Origin: Dryocola sp032000125
GTDB taxonomy: Bacteria; Pseudomonadota; Gammaproteobacteria; Enterobacterales; Enterobacteriaceae
NCBI GenBank assembly: GCA_032000125.1
Contig: DAMALH010000001.1
Span: 124,001 to 188,000 of the forward strand
Length of the DNA: 64,000 bases
Direction: 5' to 3'
A program made the translations under genes and the position numbers. The notes under the pieces are model-generated. The model was not told the origin of the DNA and made no database searches. It worked only from the letters and a program-made list of their open reading frames with translations. This document shows positions 36,621 to 45,900 of this stretch, in pieces (positions within the stretch are counted from its first letter, which is position 1; each line of letters begins with the position of its first letter).

Positions 36621-36998
36621 ATGTTAAATTCGCCCCGCGTATGTGTGCAGGTACAAAGCGTTTATATCGAATCCCAGTCTTCCCCGGAAAACGAACGTTT
36701 CGTTTTTGCTTATACCGTAACCATCCGAAATCTGGGGCGAACACCGGTGCAGCTGCTTGGCCGTTACTGGCTCATTACCAACGGAAACGGCCATGAAACC
36801 GAAGTGCAGGGCGAAGGCGTAATCGGCGTTCAGCCCCACATCGAACCGGGCAATGAATACAGCTACACCAGCGGCGCGGTGCTTGAAACGCCGCTGGGCA
36901 CCATGCAGGGCCATTATGAAATGGTCGATGCTCAGGGCGAGGCTTTCCGCGTCGCCATTCCTGTCTTCCGTCTGGCCATTCCAGCTTTCATTCACTGA
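36621..36998 (+). CDS. apaG: ApaG protein
   Basis: 125 residues, the E. coli length. A single fibronectin-III-like ApaG (DUF525) domain with characteristic YTVTIRNLG, LLGRYWLITNG and YTSGAVLETPLGTMQGHYEM. The molecular role is not firmly established; it is always linked to rsmA and apaH. It starts 2 bp after rsmA and ends 4 bp before apaH. Confidence 0.95.
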   Translation: MLNSPRVCVQVQSVYIESQSSPENERFVFAYTVTIRNLGRTPVQLLGRYWLITNGNGHETEVQGEGVIGVQPHIEPGNEYSYTSGAVLETPLGTMQGHYEMVDAQGEAFRVAIPVFRLAIPAFIH

Positions 36999-37002
36999 TA
37001 CG

Positions 37003-37854
37003 ATGTCTACATACCTGATTGGCGACGTTCACGGCTGCTACGATGAACTGATCGCTCTGCTGCAACAGGTTGAGTTTACGCCTGGTAAAGATACGTTATG
37101 GCTCACGGGCGATCTTGTCGCACGCGGGCCTGGTTCGCTTGAGGTGCTGCGCTACGTCCGCAGCCTGGGCAAGAGCGCACGTATGGTGCTGGGAAATCAT
37201 GACCTGCATCTGCTGGCGGTTTACGCAGGCATCAGCCGCAATAAGCCTAAAGATCGCGTCTCGCAACTGCTTGAAGCGCCGGACGCCGACGAGCTGCTGA
37301 ACTGGCTGCGTCGCCAGCCGTTGCTGCAGATCGATGAAGAAAAAAAGCTGGTCATGGCGCACGCCGGGATCACACCGCAGTGGGATATCGCTACGGCTAT
37401 GGCCTGCGCCCGTGATGTCGAAGCGGTGCTTTCAAGCGACAGCTATCCGCTGTTCCTCGACGCCATGTATGGTGATATGCCAAATAACTGGTCGCAGGAA
37501 CTTACCGGCCTCGCCCGCCTGCGCTTCATTACCAACGCGCTCACGCGCATGCGCTACTGCTTCCCGAATGGCCAACTGGATATGTACTGCAAAGACACGC
37601 CGGAAAGCGCGCCTGCGCCGCTAAAACCCTGGTTTGCCATCCCGGGCCCGGTAACGGATGCCTGGTCGGTCATCTTTGGTCATTGGGCTTCGCTTGAAGG
37701 CAAAGGCACGCCTGAAGGCATCTACGGGTTGGATACCGGCTGCTGCTGGGGCGGGGAGCTAACCTGTCTACGCTGGGAAGACAAAACCTATTTTGTGCAG
37801 CCGTCGAACCGAAAAGCCGATACTGGCGAAGGCGACACGGCCATCGCGATATAA
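37003..37854 (+). CDS. apaH: Diadenosine tetraphosphatase (symmetrical)
   Basis: The ATG at 37003 (MSTYLIGDVHGCYDEL) gives 283 residues (E. coli 280). The upstream frame overlaps apaG out of frame and was rejected. It carries metallophosphatase motifs GDVHG, GDLVARGP and GNHD. It hydrolyses Ap4A to two ADP and also decaps Np4-capped RNA. Last gene of the operon. Its terminator is duplicated around small element B. Confidence 0.97.
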   Translation: MSTYLIGDVHGCYDELIALLQQVEFTPGKDTLWLTGDLVARGPGSLEVLRYVRSLGKSARMVLGNHDLHLLAVYAGISRNKPKDRVSQLLEAPDADELLNWLRRQPLLQIDEEKKLVMAHAGITPQWDIATAMACARDVEAVLSSDSYPLFLDAMYGDMPNNWSQELTGLARLRFITNALTRMRYCFPNGQLDMYCKDTPESAPAPLKPWFAIPGPVTDAWSVIFGHWASLEGKGTPEGIYGLDTGCCWGGELTCLRWEDKTYFVQPSNRKADTGEGDTAIAI

Positions 37855-37857
37855 AAA

Positions 37858-37879
37858 AAGCCCGGTTAATACCGGGCTT
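37858..37879. repeat. Terminator copy 1 flanking small element B
   Basis: A 22-bp palindromic hairpin (core AGCCCGGTTAATACCGGGCT) directly after apaH, preceded by an A run, repeated without change at 38020-38041. Each copy alone could end transcription for one direction. Confidence 0.85.
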
Positions 37880-38019
37880 CAGGTTGCTGACAAAGAAGGA
37901 AAAAGCGTGGTTTTTCCTTCTTTGTGATTATCAGCCGAAAATCAATGAATTGATTTTCCTTATTTTTAAATGACGGCATCTTTTAGTTTTGTCACGCCGG
38001 AAGGTTTGTCATCAGTCTC
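37880..38019 (-). mobile_element. Small palindromic element, copy B (140 bp)
   Basis: Non-coding and related over its whole length to copy A (10994-11107), in the opposite orientation. It contains 26 bp absent from copy A, bounded by AATC direct repeats, as expected of a deletion between short repeats. The internal hairpin pairs GACAAAGAAGGAAAAA with TTTTTCCTTCTTTGT (about 37888-37926). A second small palindrome AAAATCAATgaATTGATTTT lies within the extra 26 bp. Terminal inverted repeats are CAGGTTGCTGACAAA and the complement of TTTGTCATCAGTCTC. It sits between convergent apaH and folA inside a duplicated terminator. Confidence 0.78.
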
Positions 38020-38043
38020 AAGCCCGGTTAATACCGGGCTTTT
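38020..38043. terminator. folA/apaH terminator (second hairpin copy)
   Basis: AGCCCGGTTAATACCGGGCT followed by TTTT on the plus strand, 5 bp past the end of folA. Same sequence as 37858-37879. It terminates plus-strand transcripts; folA readthrough would next meet the other copy, whose A run is a T run on the minus strand. Confidence 0.85.
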
Positions 38044-38047
38044 AGCG

Positions 38048-38527
38048 TTAACGACGCTCCAGGACCTCGAAGCAGTAACCGTGCGAGTTGTTCTCGTCGG
38101 CGTCGTGGAATTCGCTGAACGTTGACTGCCATTCGTCCGGGTCGTAGTCCGGGAAGTGCGTGTCGCCTTCCACTTCCGCGTCAATATGCGTCAGATACAG
38201 GCGCTGCGCTTTTGGCAGGAATTGTTCATAGACGCGCCCACCGCCAATTACCATGATCTCTTCTGCATCGCCGCAGGCGCTGATTGCTTCATCAACGGAG
38301 CCGACCCACACAACGCGATCGTCCGTGCCCGGTTTGCTGCTGATAACAATGTTCTTGCGGCCAGGTAACGGGCGGCCGATAGATTCCCATGTCAAACGTC
38401 CCATCACGACCGGTTTATTTAACGTATTACGTTTAAACCAGGCCAGATCGGCAGGTAAATTCCAGGGCATGGCGTTTTCCATGCCAATAACGCGATCTAC
38501 CGCTAATGCAGCAATCAGACTGATCAT
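38048..38527 (-). CDS. folA: Dihydrofolate reductase
   Basis: 159 residues, the E. coli length. The Met20 loop GMENAMPWNLPADLAWF contains catalytic Asp27. NADPH-site segments GRLTWESIGRPLPGRKN and IMVIGGGRVYEQFLP are present. It reduces dihydrofolate to tetrahydrofolate and is the trimethoprim target. Position 45, His in E. coli DHFR, is Leu here (TTG codon read directly). None of the common resistance positions I checked by eye (Pro21, Leu28, Trp30) is altered. Confidence 0.97.
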   Translation of the reverse strand: MISLIAALAVDRVIGMENAMPWNLPADLAWFKRNTLNKPVVMGRLTWESIGRPLPGRKNIVISSKPGTDDRVVWVGSVDEAISACGDAEEIMVIGGGRVYEQFLPKAQRLYLTHIDAEVEGDTHFPDYDPDEWQSTFSEFHDADENNSHGYCFEVLERR

Positions 38528-38798
38528 TCTGTTAATCCAGGGCTGGTGAAAAAATTGCCGCCACTATACGTAAAGCGCATTCTTTCGTCGACTGCCCTTA
38601 CCCTTCGCGACAAAAATTATTTTCGTTCTGCTACGGCGGACAGAAAGTGCGTGCTTCGCTGTACTAATATGAACAAGGAGTTAGCGAAAATGCCTGGCGT
38701 ATTTGCTTAAAAAATACTTATTCATCACGGACGTGCCTGTAAGTTTATGCACTGCCTGAGGTATAGTTTATTTTTATTTCTCTACGCTGGACACCGTC
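38528..38798. promoter_or_regulatory. folA / LysE-type gene divergent promoter region
   Basis: 270 bp without a gene between divergent folA and the exporter gene. Both promoters must lie here. I could not place -35/-10 boxes with confidence. Confidence 0.5.
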
Positions 38799-39413
38799 AT
38801 GCTGGAAACCACTCTCTTTGTCGCCACTATTGCCACGCTGGGCATGCTTTCCCCTGGCCCTGACTTCTTTCTGGTAATAAAAAACGCGGCGCGCTACCCG
38901 CGTTCAGCGGCAATGATGACCTCCCTCGGTGTGATAAGCGGCGTAGCGACCCACATGGCCTATTGCGTGGCCGGTCTCGCCGTCGTGATTACCACCACGC
39001 CGTGGCTGTTCGGCCTGCTGAAATACGCCGGTGCGGCGTATCTGGTCTGGGTTGGCCTGCACGCCCTGTTTGCTCGTGGCGGCAGCAAAATGGATGTCAG
39101 CCAGGTTGTCCGTCAGGAAACCACGCTCAAAAAGGCCTTCTTGCAGGGCTATCTGTGCAATCTGCTCAATCCAAAAGCAACGCTGTTTTTCCTGTCGATA
39201 TTCACTCAGGTGCTGAGCGTCAATTCAGGTACGCTGGATAAGCTCTGGTATGCCGGCGTGATTCTGGCACTGTCCGTCATCTGGTGGCCGCTGCTGGTGG
39301 TATTAATCCAGAGCGCGCCGGTGCGTCGAGGGCTGGCTAAGGCGCAGAAAATCGTGGATAAGCTGCTGGGCGGCATGCTGGTTGCGCTGGGAATTAAGGT
39401 TGCCCTTAGCTAA
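38799..39413 (+). CDS. LysE/RhtB-family amino-acid exporter
   Basis: 204 residues, hydrophobic, with about six membrane segments and the family signature LSPGPDFFLVIKNAARYPRSAAMMTSLGV at the N-terminus, plus GYLCNLLNPKATLFFLSIFTQ near residue 118. RhtB-family proteins export threonine, homoserine or other small metabolites. The substrate here cannot be told from sequence. It is not found between folA and kefC in E. coli K-12, so this is a lineage-specific insertion. A bidirectional terminator separates it from kefC. Confidence 0.9.
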   Translation: MLETTLFVATIATLGMLSPGPDFFLVIKNAARYPRSAAMMTSLGVISGVATHMAYCVAGLAVVITTTPWLFGLLKYAGAAYLVWVGLHALFARGGSKMDVSQVVRQETTLKKAFLQGYLCNLLNPKATLFFLSIFTQVLSVNSGTLDKLWYAGVILALSVIWWPLLVVLIQSAPVRRGLAKAQKIVDKLLGGMLVALGIKVALS

Positions 39414-39437
39414 AAAATTGCTCCCGACCGGGAGCAT
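39410..39437 (-). terminator. Terminator of kefFC (and exporter gene)
   Basis: TGCTCCC-GGTC-GGGAGCA on the minus strand followed by ATTTTTTA. On the plus strand the same hairpin follows the exporter stop but has only a weak T run. Confidence 0.8.
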
Positions 39438-39445
39438 TGTCAGGT

Positions 39446-41305
39446 TTATTCCCCAGGCTTCGCTGGCGGTTCATCCGTCAGCTTACCGGTATGCTTGCCT
39501 TCTTCCGTCCCCTGCCAGCCGTGCCGTTGAATGACGTTCAGATGCGCGCGGTCCTCGTTAATGACCTCGGTCAGCATCGCGCTGGTACGTTTAAGGACAT
39601 CCGCTCGTGCGGGCATATCCGCGGCGGCAACCATCTCCTCCACCATCTGCATATTGAAACGACGGAAATGATCGGCGCGCTCACGCGCTTCATAGCTGCC
39701 TACACCCAGTAGTTCCAGCGCCCGGCGCCCAACTTTTAGCGAGCTTTCAAAGGTTTCACGTTCCGGCTGTGGAACGCCTGCCTGCCGCAGGCGGATAAAG
39801 TGATCGAGATCGCGCGCTCTGGCGATAACCTGCAAATTCGGGAAATGCGCCTGCGCCAGCTCGGAAAGCTGCATATTCGTATCCGGATCGTCGATGGCGT
39901 TGATCAACACCTCCGCCCTCGCCGCCCCGGCTGATTCAAGTAAATCCACGCGCGTAGCGTCGCCGTAGAATACTTTGGTGCCAAATTTACGCAGCGTTTC
40001 GATATGGTCCGGATCGTGATCGAGCACCACCATTTTTACCCCGCTGGTCAGCAGCAGACGCCCGGCGATTTGCCCGAAGCGACCAAAGCCCGCAATAATA
40101 ACTCGCGGCTGTTCTTCGTCGATTTCATCCGCCTCGCGCGCCTGCACGTTGGCTGATTTTTCCATGCGACTAAGCAGCACCAACAGCAACGGCGTGGCGG
40201 CCATAGAAAGCGCGACGACAAGCGTCAGGGATTTTGCCCAGCCGTCATCGAGCACCTCAGCCATTCGCGCCGCACCAAAAATAACAAAGGCGAACTCACT
40301 GCCCTGCCCTAATAAAACAGCAAACCAGCGGCGCTGTTTTCGCGGCACCTTTAGCGGCTTAGCAACAAGCCACAGCATCAGCGTTTTGATAGCCAGGAAG
40401 CCTGCCAGCAGCGCAATAATGCGCAGCGGATTGTCGACAAGCGTACCGAAGTCTATCGACATGCCGACGCCGATAAAGAACAGCCCAAGCAGCAAACCTT
40501 TAAAGGGTTCGATATCGCTCTCCAGCGCGTGGCGGTATTCCGAGCTTGCCAGCAGCACGCCTGCCAGAAATGCGCCCATCGCCATGGATAAGCCCGCTTC
40601 TTCGAGCAGCAGCCCAAAGCCGAAAACCAAAAATAGCGCCACGGCGCTGAACACTTCCCGTAACCCTGAGCGGGCAACAAATCGCAGCGCGGGACGAGTA
40701 ACGTACCGCCCAAGCAACACCACCAGCGCCAGCGCGCCCGCGACTTTCATTGCGGAAATAGAGAATGCGGCGAAAGTGGTCGTCGCGCCGCTGCTAGCCA
40801 GCAACGGAATCATCGCCACCAGCGGGATAGCCGCAATATCCTGGAACAGCAGCACGGCAAAAGCGCTGCGTCCCATCGGTGAAATCGTCAGGTTACGCTC
40901 GTTCATCGCCTGCATGGCGATCGCCGTAGAAGAAAGCGCGAGCGTTAAGCCGATCAACACGGCTACCTGTAAGCCAAGCCCCATCAGCGTACAGAACAAC
41001 CCCAGGAACAGACCGCACGCCGCCATTTGCAGCAAACCGCCGCCAAATACCGAAGCGCGCAGCGTCCACAGCCGACGCGGGTCCAGCTCAAGCCCGATAA
41101 CAAACAGCATCAGCACCACGCCAATTTCGGCGAAATGCAGAATCGCCCCGGCGTCCGTTACCAGCCGTAAACCCCAGGGGCCGATGATGCAACCGGCAAT
41201 CAGATAGCCGAGTACAGAACCTAAACCCAGACGTACAGCTACAGGCACAATCAGCGCGGCGGAACCGAGATAGATAAGCGCCTGAATCATGCTGTGGCTA
41301 TCCAT
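39446..41305 (-). CDS. kefC: Glutathione-gated potassium/proton antiporter KefC
   Basis: 619 residues (E. coli 620). An N-terminal CPA2 antiporter membrane domain (about residues 1-380, many hydrophobic helices) and a C-terminal TrkA-N/KTN domain (about 400-520) with Rossmann motif GFGRFGQIAGRLL. It is held closed by glutathione and opened by glutathione adducts, acidifying the cytoplasm to protect against electrophiles. The start overlaps the kefF end by 8 bp, as in E. coli. The charged C-terminal tail is lineage-variable. Confidence 0.96.
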   Translation of the reverse strand: MDSHSMIQALIYLGSAALIVPVAVRLGLGSVLGYLIAGCIIGPWGLRLVTDAGAILHFAEIGVVLMLFVIGLELDPRRLWTLRASVFGGGLLQMAACGLFLGLFCTLMGLGLQVAVLIGLTLALSSTAIAMQAMNERNLTISPMGRSAFAVLLFQDIAAIPLVAMIPLLASSGATTTFAAFSISAMKVAGALALVVLLGRYVTRPALRFVARSGLREVFSAVALFLVFGFGLLLEEAGLSMAMGAFLAGVLLASSEYRHALESDIEPFKGLLLGLFFIGVGMSIDFGTLVDNPLRIIALLAGFLAIKTLMLWLVAKPLKVPRKQRRWFAVLLGQGSEFAFVIFGAARMAEVLDDGWAKSLTLVVALSMAATPLLLVLLSRMEKSANVQAREADEIDEEQPRVIIAGFGRFGQIAGRLLLTSGVKMVVLDHDPDHIETLRKFGTKVFYGDATRVDLLESAGAARAEVLINAIDDPDTNMQLSELAQAHFPNLQVIARARDLDHFIRLRQAGVPQPERETFESSLKVGRRALELLGVGSYEARERADHFRRFNMQMVEEMVAAADMPARADVLKRTSAMLTEVINEDRAHLNVIQRHGWQGTEEGKHTGKLTDEPPAKPGE

Positions 41306-41828
41306 GATTCGCCTCCTGCCAGTCGATTAAGCGCTGTTTGTAAAGCTCCGCCTGTTTATCAAGCGTGTTTTCATCGCAAACAAAGGTGAAATGAATGGCA
41401 AAACCTGGCAGCCATTTCATTCCGCAGTAGAGGGCGGTTGCCTGCAAAGGCTGCGCCAGCACGTCGAAACCGGGATGATCGCCCAGCTCAAAGTGTCCTT
41501 CGCCACCGCCGGTCGTCACGGCCCACATGACGTTTTTTCCGTGCAGCGCCGTACCCCCGCGGCCGTAGGCCCACCCGTGGGCAAGCACCTTGTCGATCCA
41601 CAGCTTCATTAACGGCGGCATGCTGTACCACTGCATCGGGTGCTGCCAGACGACGAGATCGGCCCGGCCAAGCGCTTCCTGCTCAGCGGCAATATCAATA
41701 TTGAAATCGGGATAGAGTTCGTACAGCGAGCGGACTTCCACGCCGGGCAGCAAGGTGGCCCGTTCAATCATTTTGCGGTTGGCGTGTGAGTGCTGCGGAT
41801 AGGGGTGGGCATAAATAATTAAGATCAT
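41298..41828 (-). CDS. kefF: KefC regulatory subunit KefF (NAD(P)H oxidoreductase)
   Basis: 176 residues, the E. coli length. A flavodoxin-like quinone reductase: N-terminal ILIIYAHPYPQHSHANRKM FMN-binding stretch and WQHPMQWYSMPPLMKLWID. It is a cytoplasmic partner needed for full KefC activity and also reduces electrophilic quinones. It is the first gene of kefFC. Confidence 0.95.
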   Translation of the reverse strand: MILIIYAHPYPQHSHANRKMIERATLLPGVEVRSLYELYPDFNIDIAAEQEALGRADLVVWQHPMQWYSMPPLMKLWIDKVLAHGWAYGRGGTALHGKNVMWAVTTGGGEGHFELGDHPGFDVLAQPLQATALYCGMKWLPGFAIHFTFVCDENTLDKQAELYKQRLIDWQEANHG

Positions 41829-41932
41829 GAATTAGCCTGTTGTGTACCGCTTTCTTTCATCACAAGAGTGTAGGCAGTAATTCAACAGGCTAATAGTCAA
41901 TATTGCTGACGGGCTAAGCGGGTAAAACTGAA

Positions 41933-42166
41933 TTAGTTATCCAGTTCGCCCATCGACTTAACCTGATCGCGGTTGATCTGCTCGGTCTGGCCGGTTTCGG
42001 CATTTTTGTAAGACACCAGCCCGGTATCGTCATCTACCTGCGGTTTGCCGTCGGTGACAATAGTTTTGCCATCGGTAGTTTTTACCGCCTGGTTAGATGA
42101 ACAGCCTGCCACGGTAAACAGCGTTGCGGCAGCGAATACGGAAGCCATCAGAATTTTGTTTTGCAT
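41933..42166 (-). CDS. Small lipoprotein of the YgdI/YgdR type
   Basis: The ATG at 42166 (MQNKILMASVFAAATLFTVAGCSS) gives 77 residues. The N-terminus is a type II signal peptide with lipobox VAGC and Cys22. The mature part (about 55 residues) carries the YgdI/YgdR (DUF903) pattern of a small SH3-like domain (ITDGK...GLVSYKNAETGQTEQINRDQVKSM). It is probably attached to the outer membrane by lipid (Ser-Ser after Cys, no Asp at +2). Function unknown. An 8-residue longer in-frame start lacks the hydrophobic layout. Confidence 0.88.
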   Translation of the reverse strand: MQNKILMASVFAAATLFTVAGCSSNQAVKTTDGKTIVTDGKPQVDDDTGLVSYKNAETGQTEQINRDQVKSMGELDN

Positions 42167-42288
42167 GTTGCTCTCCCTGTTTGCAGTCATTTTTCATTAG
42201 CTGACTCTAAACTGTAGCGAAATTTTCCGGCTTACGGGGAAAATGCAGAACACTCTGAAGCCCGGCCGCCGCAGGCGAGGAGGTCGGC

Positions 42289-42777
42289 TTAACTTTTCTG
42301 CGCAAATCCGTCTTTATAAACCACCGTTTGCACAACCTTGCCGCTGGCATCGTAGGTTTTCGCTTCGCCGTTCGCCACGCTCCCTTTATAGGTAATGGTG
42401 GTACGCAGCTTGCCGTCCTGCGTGTAGCCCTGAGAAAGCCCTTCCGCTTTACAGTCCACCAGCGGCGTATGGGTTCTTAGCTGTCCGTTTGGATAGTAGA
42501 TATCCAGATAGTCGTTGAAGCAGCGGTTTTTAACGTTGGTTTCGAACTTCTTATTGCCGTTGTCGTATTTCTCAACAAGCTTGCCCTCGGGCACCTTATC
42601 CGCCACGCTAACTACCGGCACCGTGAGCTTTTTCTCCGGCGTCAGGTCGTCCTGTAACCCTTTTGCATAATCCGGCGTCATTCCCATCGCATCGATGGTA
42701 TTGGTTACCGAAGAAGAAAATTCCGCGCAGCCAGACAGCAGCAGGGCCAGAGACAGCAAAGTAAGTGAACGTTGCAC
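42289..42777 (-). CDS. Lipoprotein with MORN-like repeats
   Basis: 162 residues. Type II signal peptide MQRSLTLLSLALLLSGCAEF with lipobox LSGC (Cys17). The mature region contains repeats of the type YDNGNKKFET, YYPNGQLRTHT, YTQDGKLRTT, YDASGKVVQTVVYKDG, which are characteristic of YwqK/MORN-variant beta-hairpin repeats. It is likely surface- or periplasm-facing outer-membrane lipoprotein; function unknown. With its neighbour it occupies the kefF-carB interval that holds cai/fix genes in E. coli. Both read toward kefF. Confidence 0.85.
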   Translation of the reverse strand: MQRSLTLLSLALLLSGCAEFSSSVTNTIDAMGMTPDYAKGLQDDLTPEKKLTVPVVSVADKVPEGKLVEKYDNGNKKFETNVKNRCFNDYLDIYYPNGQLRTHTPLVDCKAEGLSQGYTQDGKLRTTITYKGSVANGEAKTYDASGKVVQTVVYKDGFAQKS

Positions 42778-42862
42778 AGCAAACTCCTTTTTTTTAGGTA
42801 TTACCGTAACATGTAATTAACGGAGCGCGGATACAACCGCCAATATTGGTGGTTAAGGCAAT

Positions 42863-42886
42863 AAAAAACCCGCCTGAGCGGGTTTT
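42863..42886 (-). terminator. Terminator of carAB
   Basis: AAAACCCGCTCAGGCGGGTTTTTTAT on the minus strand, a GC stem with a T run beginning about 20 bp after the carB stop. Confidence 0.88.
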
Positions 42887-42903
42887 AAGATTTATCTGCA
42901 AGG

Positions 42904-45900
42904 TTACTTACGGATCTGCGCGTGCATCTCCTGCACCGAGATGACTTTTTCAGTCGCATCGGCGTTTAGCGCCATGGCCGTTGCAAAGCCGCCGTTCAGC
43001 GTGGTGTCGTAATGCACCTTGTACTGCAGCGCGCTACGGCGAATCAGCTTGGAGTCCTCAATCGCCTGACGGCCCGCGGTGGTATTGATGATGTAGGTGT
43101 ATTCGCCATTCTTGATACGGTCCTGAATGTGCGGACGACCTTCATGCACCTTATTCACCAGGCGTGGGTTAATACCCGCTTCACCCAGCACGATAGCCGT
43201 ACCGTGGGTCGCGTCCAGCTCGAAGCCCTGCTTCAGCAGCTTGGCGGCGAGATCCACCACGCGCTCTTTATCGCCTTCGCGTACGGAAAGCAGCGCGCGG
43301 CCCGGTTTGCGCATCGTGGACTGGCTGCCCAGCATTGCCTTCGAGAAGGCCTCTGCGAAGGTGCGGCCAACGCCCATCACCTCGCCGGTAGAGCGCATTT
43401 CTGGCCCTAACAGCGGGTCAACGCCCGGGAATTTGTTAAACGGCAGCACCACCTCTTTCACGGAGTAGTAAGGCGGGATGATTTCTTTTGTCACGCCCTG
43501 CTCAATCAGCGTTTTGCCAACCATCACGCGCGCGGCGACCTTCGCCAGCGCCACGCCGGTTGCCTTGGAGACAAAAGGTACGGTACGCGCGGCACGCGGG
43601 TTCACTTCAATCAGGTAAACCTCATTGTCTTTCACCGCAAACTGCACGTTCATCAGACCGCGCACCTGCAGTTCGAAAGCCAGTTTCTGCACCTGGTGGC
43701 GCATGACATCCTGAATTTCCTGGCTCAGGGTATAGGCAGGCAAAGAACACGCGGAGTCGCCGGAGTGCACGCCCGCCTGTTCGATATGCTCCATGATGCC
43801 GCCAATCAGCACGGTTTCGCCGTCGCAGATAGCATCCACGTCCACTTCCACCGCGTCGTCCAGGAAGCGGTCCAGCAGCACCGGGGCATCGTTAGACACG
43901 CTCACCGCGGTCTGGAAGTAGCGACGCAGGTCCGCTTCGTCATAGACGATTTCCATCGCTCGACCGCCCAGCACGTAGGATGGACGAACCACCAGCGGAT
44001 AGCCGATTTGCGCCGCTTTTTCTACGGCCTGTTCGATTGCCGTTACGGTGGCGTTTGCAGGCTGTTTCAGCTTCAGGCGGTCAACCGCGTGCTGGAAACG
44101 TTCACGGTCTTCGGCGCGGTCAATCGCGTCCGGGCTGGTGCCGATGATCGGCACGCCTGCGGCTTCCAGTTCACGGGCAAGCTTCAGCGGAGTCTGGCCG
44201 CCATACTGCACGATAACGCCTTTCGGCTTCTCAACGCGGACGATTTCCAGCACGTCTTCGAAGGTGACCGGCTCGAAGTACAGGCGGTCGGAAGTGTCGT
44301 AGTCGGTAGAAACGGTTTCCGGGTTGCAGTTAACCATAATGGTTTCATAACCATCTTCACGCAGCGCCAGAGAGGCGTGTACGCAGCAGTAGTCGAACTC
44401 AATGCCCTGGCCGATACGGTTAGGCCCGCCGCCCAGCACCATGATTTTGTCACGGTCGTTGTTCGGGTTGGCTTCGCATTCGTCTTCATACGTGGAGTAC
44501 ATGTACGCGGTGTCGGTGGAGAATTCCGCCGCGCAGGTATCAACGCGCTTGTAAACCGGGTGCAGCTTGTACTGTTCACGCAGCTTGCGGATTTCAGATT
44601 CGCGCACGCCAGCCAGTTTTGCCAGCCGCGCATCGGCAAAGCCTTTACGCTTAAGCACGCGCAGGAAATCGTGGTCCAGGCCGGTGATACCCACCTCTTC
44701 CACTTTCTCTTCCAGACGCACCAGTTCTTCAATCTGCACCAGGAACCAGCGGTCGATGTTGGTCAGGTTGAATACGCCGTCGACGGACAGGCCCGCGCGG
44801 AAGGCGTCGGCCACGTACCAGATACGCTCGGCGCCGGCGTCCTTTAGCTCGCGGCGGATTTTGGTCAGCGCTTCCGGGTCGTCCAGATTCACTTTCGGGT
44901 CCAGGCCGGTTGCGCCCACTTCCAGGCCGCGCAGCGCTTTTTGCAGGGATTCCTGCTGGGTGCGGCCAATCGCCATCACTTCGCCGACGGATTTCATCTG
45001 CGTAGTCAGACGGTCGTTGGCGCCGACGAACTTTTCGAAGTTAAAGCGAGGAATCTTGGTTACGACATAGTCGATGGACGGCTCGAACGAGGCAGGCGTT
45101 TTGCCGCCGGTAATGTCGTTCATCAGCTCATCGAGGGTATAACCCACCGCAAGCTTCGCGGCAACTTTAGCAATCGGGAAGCCGGTAGCTTTAGAAGCCA
45201 GCGCGGAAGAGCGGGACACGCGCGGGTTCATCTCGATAACAATCAGGCGGCCGGTCTTCGGGTTAACCGAGAACTGCACGTTAGAACCACCGGTTTCAAC
45301 GCCGATTTCACGCAGTACCGCCATCGAGGCGTTACGCATGATTTGATATTCTTTGTCGGTCAGCGTCTGGGCTGGCGCAACGGTGATGGAGTCGCCGGTG
45401 TGGATACCCATCGCATCGAAGTTTTCGATGGAGCAGACGATGATGCAGTTGTCGTTTTTATCACGCACCACTTCCATCTCGTACTCTTTCCAGCCGATGA
45501 GCGACTCGTCAATCAGCAGCTCTTTGGTTGGGGAAAGATCCAGACCGCGCTCGCAGATTTCTTCGAACTCTTCACGGTTGTAGGCGATGCCGCCGCCGGT
45601 GCCGCCCATGGTGAATGAGGGACGAATGATGCACGGATAGCCCACGTCGGCCGCTACGGCCAGCGCTTCTTCCATGGTATGCGCGATGCCAGAACGCGCG
45701 GTATCAAGGCCGATTTTCTTCATCGCCACGTCAAAACGGCGGCGGTCTTCCGCTTTATCAATCGCGTCGGCGGTAGCGCCAATCATGGTGACGCCAAATT
45801 CCTCCAGCACGCCCTGGCGTTCCAGCTCCAGCGCACAGTTCAGCGCCGTCTGGCCGCCCATGGTTGGCAGTACCGCATCCGGGCGCTCTTTTTCGATAAT

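Noticed and set aside
40149..41207. 352-codon open frame on the plus strand opposite kefC
   Set aside because: Serine/proline-rich shadow of the GC-rich kefC membrane domain; low-complexity composition and no recognisable domain.
43696..44847. 383-codon open frame on the plus strand opposite carB
   Set aside because: Antisense shadow of carB, which is complete and highly conserved; no family resemblance and no upstream promoter or Shine-Dalgarno of note.
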